From assembly GCA_029780675.1 (NCBI GenBank), contig JAKOYE010000224.1, positions 1-64,000 on the forward strand: 64,000 nucleotides of DNA. Reading direction: 5' to 3'. This document shows positions 1 through 8,467 of the stretch, piece by piece. The notes beneath the pieces were generated by a model. It saw nothing but the letters and a program-made list of their open reading frames with translations. It made no database searches and was not told where the DNA came from. Each line of letters starts with the position of its first letter. The stretch's first letter is position 1. This DNA comes from Actinomycetes bacterium. Lineage in GTDB: Bacteria > Actinomycetota > Actinomycetes > Mycobacteriales > Mycobacteriaceae. The translations under genes and the position numbers were made by a program.

Positions 1-1
1 A

Positions 2-499
2 AGGACCTCGCTGCGCCAGGTCGGGCTGCAAGCTGGGGTGGACCCGATGCTGGTCACCCACTACTTCGGCGGCAAACGCGACTTGTTCCTGGCCGTGGTC
101 GAACTCCCCTTTGATCCCGGCGCCGTGTTCGAGGCGGTCCTCACCGGTGATCACGACAGCGCAGGCACCCGGCTGGCCACCCTGGTGCTGAGCATCCTCG
201 ACGACGACGTCCGCCGACGACCCCTACTGGGCCTGGTGCGCGCCGCGACCGCAGAACCCGAAGCCGCCGCGCTCGTGCGCGACTTCCTGACCCGCAACAT
301 CGTCACCCCCATCGCCGCGCAACTCGGCGGCGAGGACGCCGACTACCGCGCCACCCTGGTGATGTCACAAATCATGGGCTTCACCCTGACCCGCTACGTC
401 CTGCGCCTCCACCCCCTGGCCGACCACGACCGCCAGGCCCTCACCGCCGACCTCGGCGGAACCCTGCAGCGCTACCTGTTCGGCGAACTCACCCCATGA
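2..499 (+). CDS. TetR/AcrR-family regulator, 5' end outside window
   Basis: The frame is already open at base 2, so the start lies to the left of the window. The first residues (SLRQVGLQAGVDPMLVTHYF, then GGKRDLF) are the second half of a TetR helix-turn-helix. The rest is an all-helical ligand-binding domain ending RYLFGEL. The family consists of dimeric repressors that release DNA when a small molecule binds. The gene converges on a second TetR gene 28 bp away. The tail TLQRYL-GE is shared with that neighbour, so the two are paralogues. A role in controlling the efflux gene at 1923 is possible but inferred. Confidence 0.8.
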   Translation, partial: RTSLRQVGLQAGVDPMLVTHYFGGKRDLFLAVVELPFDPGAVFEAVLTGDHDSAGTRLATLVLSILDDDVRRRPLLGLVRAATAEPEAAALVRDFLTRNIVTPIAAQLGGEDADYRATLVMSQIMGFTLTRYVLRLHPLADHDRQALTADLGGTLQRYLFGELTP

Positions 500-527
500 C
501 ATTGACCCGTGCCGTGGCGGCTCCAGC

Positions 528-1190
528 TCAGCGCATCTCGCCGGTCAGGTACCGCTGCAGGGTGGGACCGACCGCGGCGATGATCGTCTCGTCGTCGGCC
601 TCGGCCAGGGCTTCCACACCGATCATGAACCGCAACAGGGCGATTCCGGCGAGTTGGGAGCCGACCAGGGCGGCGCGCAGCCGCGCATCCGGGCGGTCGG
701 TGAATTCGGCGAAGGCGTTCAACAACGTGGTGGAGAGCAAGTCGCGCAGCATGCCGGCAGCGTGGTCGTGGGAGATCCCGGCCCGCAGCAGGGCCTGGAA
801 CCCCTGCAGCACCGCCGGTTGGCGCCAGGCGGCCAGGGCGCGGCGGATGAGCTCCTCACCTTCGTGTCCGGGGTGCCCGCGCAGTGCCTCGGTGATGAAC
901 GCCGGGTCGATGGGCAGATCGATGGTGGCGGTAAGCAGGTCGTCCTTCGTGGGAAAGAAGTGATAGATCAGGGCCTGGTTCACCCCGGCGCGGGCGGCCA
1001 CGCCGCGCAGTGTGGTGCGCTCAAAGCCGAGTTCGGCGAACAGGCCGCGGGCAGCGTCGAGAATCTCCCCGCGGGTCGTCGACGGACCGACCCGACGGCC
1101 GGCGTGCTGGGCACGCCCGTGATCACTCGCCGCGCTGCGGCGGCGGCCGCTCTGCGCAGACCCGCTGCCCGTCGGAGGTGGCACTCCCAC
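528..1190 (-). CDS. TetR/AcrR-family transcriptional regulator
   Basis: The 220-residue protein has a basic N-terminal tail of about 38 residues, then a TetR DNA-binding domain (TRGEILDAARGLFAELGFER, then GVNQALIYHFFPTKDDL) and a helical ligand domain similar to that of the TetR gene at 2-499. The GTG start at 1190 is a guess; a later start would remove the tail. It is divergent from the nitroreductase-like and MFS genes that begin 120 bp away, the usual layout for a repressor of an efflux operon. The ligand cannot be told from sequence. Confidence 0.8.
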   Translation of the reverse strand: MGVPPPTGSGSAQSGRRRSAASDHGRAQHAGRRVGPSTTRGEILDAARGLFAELGFERTTLRGVAARAGVNQALIYHFFPTKDDLLTATIDLPIDPAFITEALRGHPGHEGEELIRRALAAWRQPAVLQGFQALLRAGISHDHAAGMLRDLLSTTLLNAFAEFTDRPDARLRAALVGSQLAGIALLRFMIGVEALAEADDETIIAAVGPTLQRYLTGEMR

Positions 1191-1310
1191 ACCGTACCGC
1201 CGCGGCGGCGCCGCACCCCGTCACCGGATCCGGTTTTTAAACGCTTGACTAATTGATTCCGGAAGACGAGAGTCGACATCGTCGACCGCAGCGAGCCAGG
1301 AGAAATGACC

Positions 1311-1862
1311 ATGTCGATGTCAGTGCGGATCACCATCGCGGCGCTCGGGGCGGTCCTCGTCGGTGCCGTCATTCGCCGGCTGCGGATCGCGGCCGGAATG
1401 CGCCGCGGCGACCAGGCGGTGATCGAAGCAAAGCTGAAGCGCAACAAGCGCTTTGCCAACAAGATGGTCCGCCGGGTCGGCCGGGCCGGGCGCCCCCACA
1501 GCGTGTTCGCGATCATCGAGTGCACCGGCCGGCGCACCGGCCGGACCTACACCACCCCGATCCGCGTCGTCGAGCAGCCCGACGACTACATCGTCCCGCT
1601 CACCTACGGCCGCAAAACCAGTTGGTACGTCAACCTCAAGCACAACCCGGGCATCCTGCACTGGCAGGGCCAAGCCATCCCGGTGGGCCACCCCACCCTG
1701 GTCCCGTCGGCCACCGTCACCCACCTGCTGCCACCACCATCACGGTTCCTGCTCTGGCTCGACGGAACCGACGAATGCGTCCGCATCCCCAAACACACCG
1801 CCAATCCCCTGCCGTCGAACAGCGACACGCAGACCGGAAGACCCGGCGATGCCGCACTTTAG
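1311..1862 (+). CDS. Deazaflavin (F420)-dependent nitroreductase-like protein
   Basis: The protein is about 183 residues with an N-terminal hydrophobic segment (ITIAALGAVLVGAVI) and a Ddn/DUF385-type fold: the stretch FAIIECTGRRTGRTYTTPIR followed by LTYGRKTSWYVNLKHNPG matches the split beta-barrel family of mycobacterial F420H2-dependent reductases. AGGAG at 1298-1302 favours the ATG at 1311; the ATG at 1305 would be only 2 bases from it. It is divergent from the TetR gene at 528-1190 and 60 bp upstream of the MFS gene, so probably in the same operon. The substrate is unknown. Confidence 0.7.
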   Translation: MSMSVRITIAALGAVLVGAVIRRLRIAAGMRRGDQAVIEAKLKRNKRFANKMVRRVGRAGRPHSVFAIIECTGRRTGRTYTTPIRVVEQPDDYIVPLTYGRKTSWYVNLKHNPGILHWQGQAIPVGHPTLVPSATVTHLLPPPSRFLLWLDGTDECVRIPKHTANPLPSNSDTQTGRPGDAAL

Positions 1863-1922
1863 GGCGTCGAGGCACGCCCGGCCGGCCGGCGTGACTCCCG
1901 GCCACCGCCACGGAGGGTGGCC

Positions 1923-3716
1923 ATGACGCACCGGATTCCCACCGCCGACACCGCGCGCCACGAGCCCCCGACCGGAGAGACCCCGGCGGCGACCCACCAA
2001 TGGCTCATCCTGGCCGTCATCGGGGTGGCCCAGTTGATGGTGGTCCTCGACGCCACCATCGTGAACATCGCGCTGCCCTCGGCACAGGCCGATCTCGGGT
2101 TCAGCACCGAGAACCGGCCGTGGATCATCACCGCCTACTCCCTGGCCTTCGGCTCGCTGCTCCTGCTGGGGGGGCGGCTCTCGGACATGATCGGGCGCCG
2201 CCGCACCCTGCTGATGGGCCTGCTCGGCTTCGCGGCCGCCTCAGCACTCGGCGGTGCCGCCACCGGGTTCGGCCGACTCGTAGCCGCCCGCGGCCTACAG
2301 GGGGTGTTCGCCGCGATCCTGGCGCCGGCCGCCCTGTCCACGCTGAACGTCACCTTCGTCAACCCCAAGGACCGCTCCAAAGCGTTCGCCGTCTACGGGG
2401 CGATCGCGGCCAGTGGCGCCGTGGTGGGCCTGCTGCTCGGCGGTTTCCTCACCCAGTACCTGTCGTGGCGCTGGTGTCTGTACGTCAACCTGGCCTTCGC
2501 GCTGCCCGCGGCGGCCGGCGTGCTGGCCTTTGTGGCCGCCAAGGAGTACCACCGCAGCCACACCCTCGACATCCCCGGGGTGCTCAGCGCTTCGGGCGGG
2601 TTGTTCTGCCTGGTGTACGGCCTGTCCAATGCGCAGACTCACGGCTGGAGCGCACCGCTGACCGTCGGCATGCTCGTCGCCGGCGCGGTGCTGCTGATCG
2701 CCTTCGTCGGGATCGAGTCCCGGGTGAGCGAGCCGCTGCTGCCGCCGCGGATCCTGGCCGACCGCAACCGCGTCGGGTCCTACGTCGCGATCGCGATCGC
2801 CTTCTGCGCGATGTTCGCCGCGTTCCTGTTCCTGACCTTCTACCTGCAGCAAAACCTCGGCTACAGCCCGCTCAAGACCGGGCTAGCGTTCCTGCCACTC
2901 TCGGTCGGGATCGCAATGTCCGCGGGCCTGGCCAACGGCCTGCTGGTCCCGCGGGTGGGCCCGCGCCCCCTGGTCCCGGCCGGCATGCTGGCCGCCGCGG
3001 GGGCGATGTTCTGGTTGTCGCACCTGACCGTGTCGTCGACCTACACCGCCGATGTGCTGGCCCCCCTGTTCCTGCTCGGCGCGGGGGTCGGGATGACCTT
3101 CATTCCCGCCCTCGATGCCGCCACCGCCGGGGTGGCCACCGCCGATGCCGGTGTCGCCTCGGCGATGGTCAACACCAGCCAGCAGATCGGCGGCGCGGTC
3201 GGCACCGCCGCCCTGTCGACGATCTTCGTCTCCGCCCTCAAGCGCTACCTCACCAACCACGCACCGCCGGGCCCCGAGGTGGCTGCCGCCGCCGGGATCC
3301 ACGGCTACACCGTCGCCTTCCAGGTCAGCTGCGCACTGTTCCTGGCCGGCATGGTCCTCACCGCAGCACTGCTGCGCAGCGGCCCGCTTCCCGAACACGC
3401 CGACCACCAAGACCCGCCGGTCGAACCGCCGGCCCCCGACACCGACCCCTTCGCGGTCCAGCAGGGTCGGCCGCGACCCACCATGCCCGCCACGACTGGC
3501 CTCGCAGGAACCAGGCCACCGTCGCGGGCCGCCGAGCTCCTCGCCCAGGGATTCAGCCGCGACGCCGTCTCGGTGATCCTCGACCTGGAGTACCGCAACA
3601 CCCAACTCGAGGCGGCCAACCGGCGCCTCACCGAGAAACTCCACCTTGCCACCCTCCACGGGCCGCCAGGCCCGACAACGCCTCGTCCCGCACGAGTTCT
3701 TCGTGTCCGCGGCTGA
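1923..3716 (+). CDS. MFS drug efflux transporter, DHA2 (EmrB/QacA) type
   Basis: This roughly 597-residue, 14-helix major facilitator protein pumps drugs or toxic compounds out using the proton gradient. Visible signatures are LMVVLDATIVNIALPSAQ in helix 1 (DHA2 motif), the loop GGRLSDMIGRRRTLLMG (motif A) and GAIAASGAVVGLLLGG (motif C). After the last helix there is an unusual cytoplasmic tail of about 110 residues, proline-rich and ending in a short coiled-coil-like stretch (EYRNTQLEAANRRLTEKLH). GGAGG at 1912-1916 supports ATG 1923. It lies left of the second transposon end, so it is probably cargo of a different element. Confidence 0.9.
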   Translation: MTHRIPTADTARHEPPTGETPAATHQWLILAVIGVAQLMVVLDATIVNIALPSAQADLGFSTENRPWIITAYSLAFGSLLLLGGRLSDMIGRRRTLLMGLLGFAAASALGGAATGFGRLVAARGLQGVFAAILAPAALSTLNVTFVNPKDRSKAFAVYGAIAASGAVVGLLLGGFLTQYLSWRWCLYVNLAFALPAAAGVLAFVAAKEYHRSHTLDIPGVLSASGGLFCLVYGLSNAQTHGWSAPLTVGMLVAGAVLLIAFVGIESRVSEPLLPPRILADRNRVGSYVAIAIAFCAMFAAFLFLTFYLQQNLGYSPLKTGLAFLPLSVGIAMSAGLANGLLVPRVGPRPLVPAGMLAAAGAMFWLSHLTVSSTYTADVLAPLFLLGAGVGMTFIPALDAATAGVATADAGVASAMVNTSQQIGGAVGTAALSTIFVSALKRYLTNHAPPGPEVAAAAGIHGYTVAFQVSCALFLAGMVLTAALLRSGPLPEHADHQDPPVEPPAPDTDPFAVQQGRPRPTMPATTGLAGTRPPSRAAELLAQGFSRDAVSVILDLEYRNTQLEAANRRLTEKLHLATLHGPPGPTTPRPARVLRVRG

Positions 3717-3943
3717 AGTCGACGCCGACTAACGAACCAACTAGGCAGCGGCGAAGGAAAACCGGCAGCGCAAGTCCGTCCGGCCTAGAGCGTCTGTAAA
3801 CCAATGGTGCTTGCTGATTGCTTCATTCGTGGCAGCTTCATTCGGTCGGTGAACAAACAACGTCGCCGACTAAATCGGCGCGTGCTGACATGTAGTGATG
3901 CTGCTCCGCTAGGCGCTAGCCGCAGTCGTCGTCGCTTGCTCAT

Positions 3944-4054
3944 CACGGTCACCCCGACCCATTCAAATGCAAACGGCAGTCTCAAACTCATTGCACAAAT
4001 GCAATGGGTGTGCAACCACTACTGAGAATATGCAATCAGATTTGAGAACCTACA
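3944..4054 (+). repeat. Right end of a second Tn7-like element (body to the left)
   Basis: This 110-bp AT-richer stretch is colinear with the right end at 46015-46124. Both begin cacggtcacccc, share aatgcaaacgg at the same offset, and finish GAACCTACA (here 4046-4054). Internal repeats here use TGCAA/TTGCA (for example cattgcacaaatgcaatg), where the other end has TTTCAT/ATGAA at the same positions. No tns genes lie immediately inside it; the neighbour is the MFS gene. It therefore looks like the end of a related but distinct, possibly tns-depleted, element. Confidence 0.7.
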
Positions 4055-4071
4055 TTTGCGGCTACTTTTAT

Positions 4072-4180
4072 TGTAGGTTCTCCAATTCCGCTTCATATCC
4101 CGGGTCTTCTGACCTGCGTCTCTCCTGTTTGTCTCACGCCGTTTCACAGGCGGTTTGTCTCATTCGCCGTTTCATTTCCT
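4072..4180 (-). repeat. Left (dnaB-distal) transposon end with TnsB-site-like repeats
   Basis: The terminal TGTAGGTTC is followed by repeated short words: cttcat at 4091, gtttgtctcac near 4129, gtttcac at 4141, gtttgtctcat near 4153 and gtttcat at 4169. These match the TTTCAT/ATGAA words in the right end at 46060-46107 and not the TGCAA words of the neighbouring end at 3944-4054. This pairs 4072 with 46124. From 4180 to about 4418 I see no gene or further signal. Confidence 0.7.
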
Positions 4181-4418
4181 AGCTGGTGGTGTTAGGCGGA
4201 AGCGTGTGCCCGGAGAGCCCTGCGCTCGGCATGGCCTGCTTGTCCGCGCCAGTTCCTCGGGGTGACGCCGACCATGCGGGGCTGATCTGCCATGCGCATG
4301 GTTACCCATGAGCGTCGTATTCCGTTGTTTTGGAGCTGATTTGGTCAACTGCCGTTGCTGCCTGTGCGATGTCGGGAAGGTTGCTTTTCGTGGGTCGAGT
4401 TCGGTGACAAGGCGAGCT

Positions 4419-4693
4419 GTCACTTCAGACCCGGGGCGTACCTGATGATCTCAACCCCTGCCACGCCGGTTAGATCCCAGCGGTCGGGTCGGAACCGATC
4501 GACGGCCATTGCCCATAGCAGCGAACCGGCCACGAACATTCCTCCGTAGGCGGCCAGGATTCGGCTGGCTGCCGCAAAGCCGTACGCGCCCTAAGCAATC
4601 ACACCAGCAACGATCCAGCCCCCAGGCGCGGTGCTCGCGCACGCCCTGCCGCACGATCCAAGCGCCGCCGATCTCAAACAACGCGGCCATCAT
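4419..4693 (-). pseudogene. ynfA-family small membrane protein, broken
   Basis: The start of the frame reads MMAALFEIGGAWIVRQGVREHRAW, which fits the YnfA family (about 110-residue, four-helix inner membrane protein of uncertain transport function). At a G run near 4600 the homology moves to another frame: GWIVAGVIA, a TAG stop where a leucine is expected, then [20 protein letters not shown] and [15 protein letters not shown]. The usual first 10 or so residues are missing and the last helix is eroded. With a frameshift, an internal stop and missing ends it is a decayed gene and not just a sequencing error. Confidence 0.75.
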
Positions 4694-4766
4694 CGACGGG
4701 GTGATCGGCTAGGCGACTGCCCTGGCGTGAGCCCTCCATCCGCTGTTCCCGGCAGCGTCCGGGGCT

Positions 4767-5831
4767 CTAGTGGTCGCGATCGTCTGGCGCTGGTGTGGCG
4801 GGATAGGCGTGGATGATTGCGGTGGAAAGCCGCGGAACCGCGTGGGTGAGGGTGTGTTCTGCGGTGTGCGCCAACCGGTGGGCCTCGCGCAGACTCATGT
4901 CGGGGTCGATGTCGAGTTCGGCGTCGGCGTGCAGGCGGTGGCCGATCCAGCGCATCCGTAGTCGTCGAACGCTGCGGACGCCGGGTTCGGCGGCCAGTGC
5001 CTGTTCGGCGGTGTCCACCAGATGCGGGTCGACGCCGTCGATCAGTCGGGCGAACACGTCGCGGGCGGCGGTGCGCAGCACCACCAGGATCGCCACGGTG
5101 ATGAGCAGGCCCACGATCGGGTCGGCCAACGGGAATCCCAGCCACATCCCCACCGCCCCGAGGACGACGGCCAGAGAGGTGAATCCGTCTGTGCGGGCGT
5201 GCAATCCGTCGGCGACCAGTGCCGCCGACCCGATCCGGCGGCCGACACCGATGCGGTAGAGCGCGACGAGTTCGTTGCCGAGGAAGCCGATCACACCGGC
5301 GGCGGCCACCCAGCCGAGATGGTCGATCGCGATCGGGTGGATGAGCCGGCGCACAGCCTGATACCCGGCGACACCCGCCGAGAGCGCGATCATCAGCAGC
5401 ACGAACAGTCCCGCGAGGTCTTCCACCCGCCCGAGTCCGTAGGTGTATCGCTTGGTCACCGCGCGGCGGCCGAGCGCGAAGGCGATCCACAGCGGGATGG
5501 CGGTCAGGGCGTCGGAGAAGTTGTGGATGGTGTCGGCGGCCAGGGCGACCGAACCGGACAGACCGACGATCACGAGTTGGAAGATCGCCGTCAGCCCCAG
5601 GGCGAGCAGGCTGATCTTGACTGCCCGGATTCCCTGCACGCTGGATTCCAGGGCGTCGTCGACGCTGTCGGTGTGGTCGTGGCTGTGCGGGGCGAACACC
5701 TCGCGGACCGTCCCGAGCAGCCCGCCGCGGTGCTGGTGGTGCTCGTGGTCATGGCCGTGGTCGCGCTCCGGGTGCCGGTCGGCGGGGCCGTGCGGGTGGT
5801 GGGCCCCGGAGGGATCGAGGGTGTGACTCAC
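4767..5831 (-). CDS. Cation diffusion facilitator (CDF) metal exporter
   Basis: The 354-residue protein has a histidine-rich N-terminus (HHPHGPADRHPERDHGHDHEHH, cut by other residues), six predicted membrane helices and a C-terminal cytoplasmic ferredoxin-like domain (LVDTAEQALAAEPGVRSVRR...HADAELDID). The metal-site motifs are DTIHNFSDAL in helix II and DGLHARTDG in helix V, both HxxxD, typical of Zn(II)-transporting CDFs, which exchange metal for protons. Its ATG overlaps the stop of the upstream ArsR gene by 4 bp, so the two are co-transcribed and the exporter is probably derepressed by metal. Confidence 0.9.
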   Translation of the reverse strand: MSHTLDPSGAHHPHGPADRHPERDHGHDHEHHQHRGGLLGTVREVFAPHSHDHTDSVDDALESSVQGIRAVKISLLALGLTAIFQLVIVGLSGSVALAADTIHNFSDALTAIPLWIAFALGRRAVTKRYTYGLGRVEDLAGLFVLLMIALSAGVAGYQAVRRLIHPIAIDHLGWVAAAGVIGFLGNELVALYRIGVGRRIGSAALVADGLHARTDGFTSLAVVLGAVGMWLGFPLADPIVGLLITVAILVVLRTAARDVFARLIDGVDPHLVDTAEQALAAEPGVRSVRRLRMRWIGHRLHADAELDIDPDMSLREAHRLAHTAEHTLTHAVPRLSTAIIHAYPATPAPDDRDH

Positions 5832-6229
5832 TGTGTCTTCTCCGCGGCCGTGCCGGACTCATGGAGGCGCGAGAGTTCCCCGTGGCCGCGGTGATGCCCG
5901 GGGATCCCCGGGCCCGCGTGCTCGGCGTTGAAGACCGCGTCGGTGACCAGCTGCCCGACGTGGGAATTCTCCAGGCTGTAGTAGATGGTGGTGGCCTCCC
6001 TGCGGGTGCGCACCAGTCTGGCCATCCGCAGCTTCGCCAGGTGCTGGGACACCGACGCCGCTGGCTTACCCACCGTCTCAGCCAGCTCACTGACCGACAA
6101 CTCCCGGTCCACCAGAGCCCACAACAACCTCACCCGGGTGGCATCGGAGAGCATTCGGAACACCTCGACCACCAGGCCCACCTGATCGTCGTCCAGACGC
6201 CGCCGACACACCTCGCTATCTACGCGCAT
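5828..6229 (-). CDS. ArsR/SmtB-family metal-sensing repressor
   Basis: The 133-residue winged-helix repressor has the core MLSDATRVRLLWALVDRELS, then VSELAETVGKPAASVSQHLAKL (recognition helix) and a wing at TRREATTIYYSL. The C-terminal tail is rich in His, Glu and Asp (HAGPGIPGHHRGHGELSRLHE), a likely metal-binding region as in Zn/Ni sensors. The N-terminus holds EVCRRR with a single Cys. It is translationally coupled to the CDF exporter. The start at 6229 is chosen because the helix-turn-helix begins soon after; the start codon itself lies within the putative operator. Zn, Co or Ni are all possible ligands. Confidence 0.88.
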   Translation of the reverse strand: MRVDSEVCRRRLDDDQVGLVVEVFRMLSDATRVRLLWALVDRELSVSELAETVGKPAASVSQHLAKLRMARLVRTRREATTIYYSLENSHVGQLVTDAVFNAEHAGPGIPGHHRGHGELSRLHESGTAAEKTQ

Positions 6230-6238
6230 ACGCAGATA
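6217..6238 (-). promoter_or_regulatory. ArsR/SmtB-type operator overlapping the start codon
   Basis: A 22-bp imperfect palindrome has arms TATCTGCG and CGTAGATA on the minus strand, separated by TATGCG, with looser extension to gctat/atagc outside. It covers the ATG at 6229-6227 of the repressor. Paired arms near TATCT and AGATA are typical of SmtB/CzrA-like sites, which suggests autorepression. The bases from about 6240 to 6510 hold no other gene I can support. Confidence 0.55.
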
Positions 6239-6510
6239 ATAGCGATCGTCTCGGCGGCTGCCCGCTGTCCCGGCTGGCGACATCATCAGCATCGACGAGT
6301 GCGGGGCCGACGCTCGAGCTGATGCAGTCGCTGAAATCAGCAACCGATAGCAGGCGCATTGCAGACCACAACCCAGCCCCGTAATCGGTCGCAGTTTCAG
6401 CGACGACCCCATGGCCACACTCCAGAGCCCGGTAATGGGGCTTCTCAGCGCCTTCACAGCGCCCGGAGCCAAGGATTCAAAGCACTGTCCATTTTGTCGA
6501 AAGGCGACCA

Positions 6511-7120
6511 ATGCTGACCCCGCTACGAAGCGTGACGAATGCGATGGCAATCGCGGCAATTATCGCTGCTTCGAGCGCCTGCGGGGCGCACAGCGCGACG
6601 CCCCCCCGGCGCGGACGCCGCGGGTTCCGCGGCCGTGAGCTCCGCCGAGAACAACCCTCCAGGTGACATACCCGACGATCAGGCGTTCGTTGCCTACTCC
6701 CCGCCAGGAGGCGGCTTCTCCGTGTCGGTACCCGAAGGGTGGGCCCGGACTGAAGAAGGAGCCAGCACGGTCTTCACCGACAAGCTGAACACGGTGAGAA
6801 TCCAGACGCAGCCGCGTCCCGCGCCCGCCACCATCGACTCGATCCGCACCACCGAGTTGCCCGGTATCAAGGCTGCTACCGACGGTTTCCAGCTCGGGAC
6901 TGTCAGCGCGGCTCCGCGGAAGCCAGGCGAGGTGGTCGTGGTCACCTACCGGGGAAGCGCGCCGGCCAATCCGGTCACCGGCAAAACCTTCGACGCCGAC
7001 TTCGAGCGTTATGCGTACTGGCACGCGGGGCAGGAGGTGATCCTGACACTGTCCGGCCCGGTCGGCGCCGACAATGTCGATCCCTGGCGGATCATCACCG
7101 ATTCGCTGGCGTGGCAGTGA
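6511..7120 (+). pseudogene. Lipoprotein gene with an apparent 1-base frameshift
   Basis: From ATG 6511 the frame gives a clean lipoprotein signal peptide, MLTPLRSVTNAMAIAAIIAA followed by SSAC (lipobox). At a run of seven C (6601-6607) the homology passes to the next frame, which runs to 7120 with a soluble domain (PPGGGFSVSVPEGWART... ending DPWRIITDSLAWQ), resembling secreted PsbP/LpqN-like mycobacterial lipoproteins only in general layout. One base too many in the C run explains both frames. Its stop overlaps the ABC ATPase ATG (TGATG), so it belongs to that transporter operon, perhaps as its exported partner. It may be an intact gene with a sequencing error. Confidence 0.6.
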
Positions 7121-7791
7121 TGGCAGGCGCACCCGCCTTCCCTGCTCTGGAAGCCCGGTCGCTGTACCGGTTCTACCGATCCGGAGATGAGGAGACCCTT
7201 GCGCTCCAGGGAGTTTCGCTCTCGGTAAAGGACGGTGAGTTCGTTGCCATCACCGGACCGTCAGGCTCCGGCAAGTCCACCCTGCTTAGTTGCCTGGCTG
7301 GTATGGATAATCCTGACGGCGGTAGTGTCCACATCGCAGGCCAACGGATCAGCCACCGCCCCGAGCCCGAACAAGCCGGCCTCCGGGCCCGCTACGTCGG
7401 CATGCTCTTTCAGCACTCGAACCTCTTCGAGCACCTGACCGTCGCGCAGAACCTTGACTTGGTGCGCTCGGTGCCGGGACGGCGACACACCGACAAGTCC
7501 GATGTACTGAGTCGGCTCGGGCTGGCCGAACGCGCCACTGCCTACCCCGGCCAACTCTCCGGGGGAGAACTTGCCCGCGCCGGTCTGGCGGTCGCGCTCG
7601 CCAACTCCCCTGCGGTTCTGCTGGCCGACGAGCCCACCGGTGAACTGGACAGCACGACCGAATCACGCGTACTGGCAATGCTTTCCGACGTGGCGGACCG
7701 CGGCACCGCGATCCTGGTGGCCAGCCATAGTCCGGCCGTCGCCGCTGCCGCGGAACGCGTCGTACGACTCGATGACGGGCGGCTGTCGTGA
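7120..7791 (+). CDS. ABC transporter ATP-binding protein (MacB/LolD type)
   Basis: The 223-residue ATPase contains Walker A GPSGSGKST (near residue 47), Q-loop LFQHSNLFEHLTV, signature LSGGELARAGLAVAL and Walker B AVLLADEPTGELDSTT. The DEPTGELD sequence is typical of ATPases that work with FtsX-type permeases such as MacB and LolCDE. The ATG at 7120 overlaps the preceding stop; a GTG at 7111 in the same frame is a less likely start. It is followed by a second ATPase overlapping by 4 bp and then the permease. Confidence 0.9.
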   Translation: MAGAPAFPALEARSLYRFYRSGDEETLALQGVSLSVKDGEFVAITGPSGSGKSTLLSCLAGMDNPDGGSVHIAGQRISHRPEPEQAGLRARYVGMLFQHSNLFEHLTVAQNLDLVRSVPGRRHTDKSDVLSRLGLAERATAYPGQLSGGELARAGLAVALANSPAVLLADEPTGELDSTTESRVLAMLSDVADRGTAILVASHSPAVAAAAERVVRLDDGRLS

Positions 7792-8467
7792 CAGCGTCTG
7801 CGGTGGCCCAGTGTGTGGCGGTCAGTCGCACCTTCGGCTCGGGGGACACCGCCGTGCGCGCCGTGCGCGAGGTGAGCTGTCAGATCCCACCCCACGCACG
7901 AATCGCGCTGACCGGTTCGTCAGGGTCGGGCAAGTCCAGCCTTCTACACCTGATCGCCGGCCTGGACAAGCCGACAGCGGGATCGGTGAGCTGGCCCGGG
8001 CTCGGGAGACCCGGGACGGTCGCAGCGGGGTCGGGATTGTCTTCCAAGGCCCCAGTCTTCTGCCGAGCCTTGATGTCACCGAGAACGTCTCTTTGCCAAT
8101 GCTTTTCGGCGGGCACGACGATGCCACCGCGATGGCCGAAGCGCGCGCGGCACTCGATCTGGTGGGGATCGGGGACCTGGCCGAGAAACTGCCCGACGAG
8201 CTCTCGGGCGGCCAGTCGCAGCGTGTGGCGATCGCCCGGGTGCTTGCCGCGCGACCCACGCTGATCCTTGCCGACGAGCCCACCGGAAAGCTCGACCATC
8301 ACCACGCTCAACGAGTCATCAGCGTTCTGTTGGACACCGCGACCGTCATCGGTGCCGCTGTGCTCATCGCCACCCATGACCCCGCCGTCGCCGACCGGCT
8401 GACGGAGCACTGGACGATGCGCGACGGTCGACTCACCACGCCCACGACAGATCGGTACCCGACGTGA
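7788..8467 (+). pseudogene. Second ABC ATPase, split by a 1-base frameshift
   Basis: The GTG at 7788 overlaps the previous stop. The first part reads to Walker A ([21 protein letters not shown]) and then stops making sense after SVSWPGLG. From about 8004 homology continues one frame back: [20 protein letters not shown], signature [16 protein letters not shown], Walker [13 protein letters not shown] and the H-loop ATHDP. The switch falls at a GGG run (8004-8006); a fourth G would restore a single frame of about 226 residues. It ends at 8467, overlapping the permease GTG by 4 bp. Either a real inactivation or an assembly error; the second half is too well conserved to be old decay. Confidence 0.75.

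Noticed and set aside
3804..4182. Small open frames across the second transposon end
   Set aside because: They overlap the conserved end repeats, have no ribosome site or homology and differ in composition from genes.
4172..4423. 83-codon minus-strand frame inside the left transposon end
   Set aside because: It covers TnsB-site-like repeats and has no recognisable domain.
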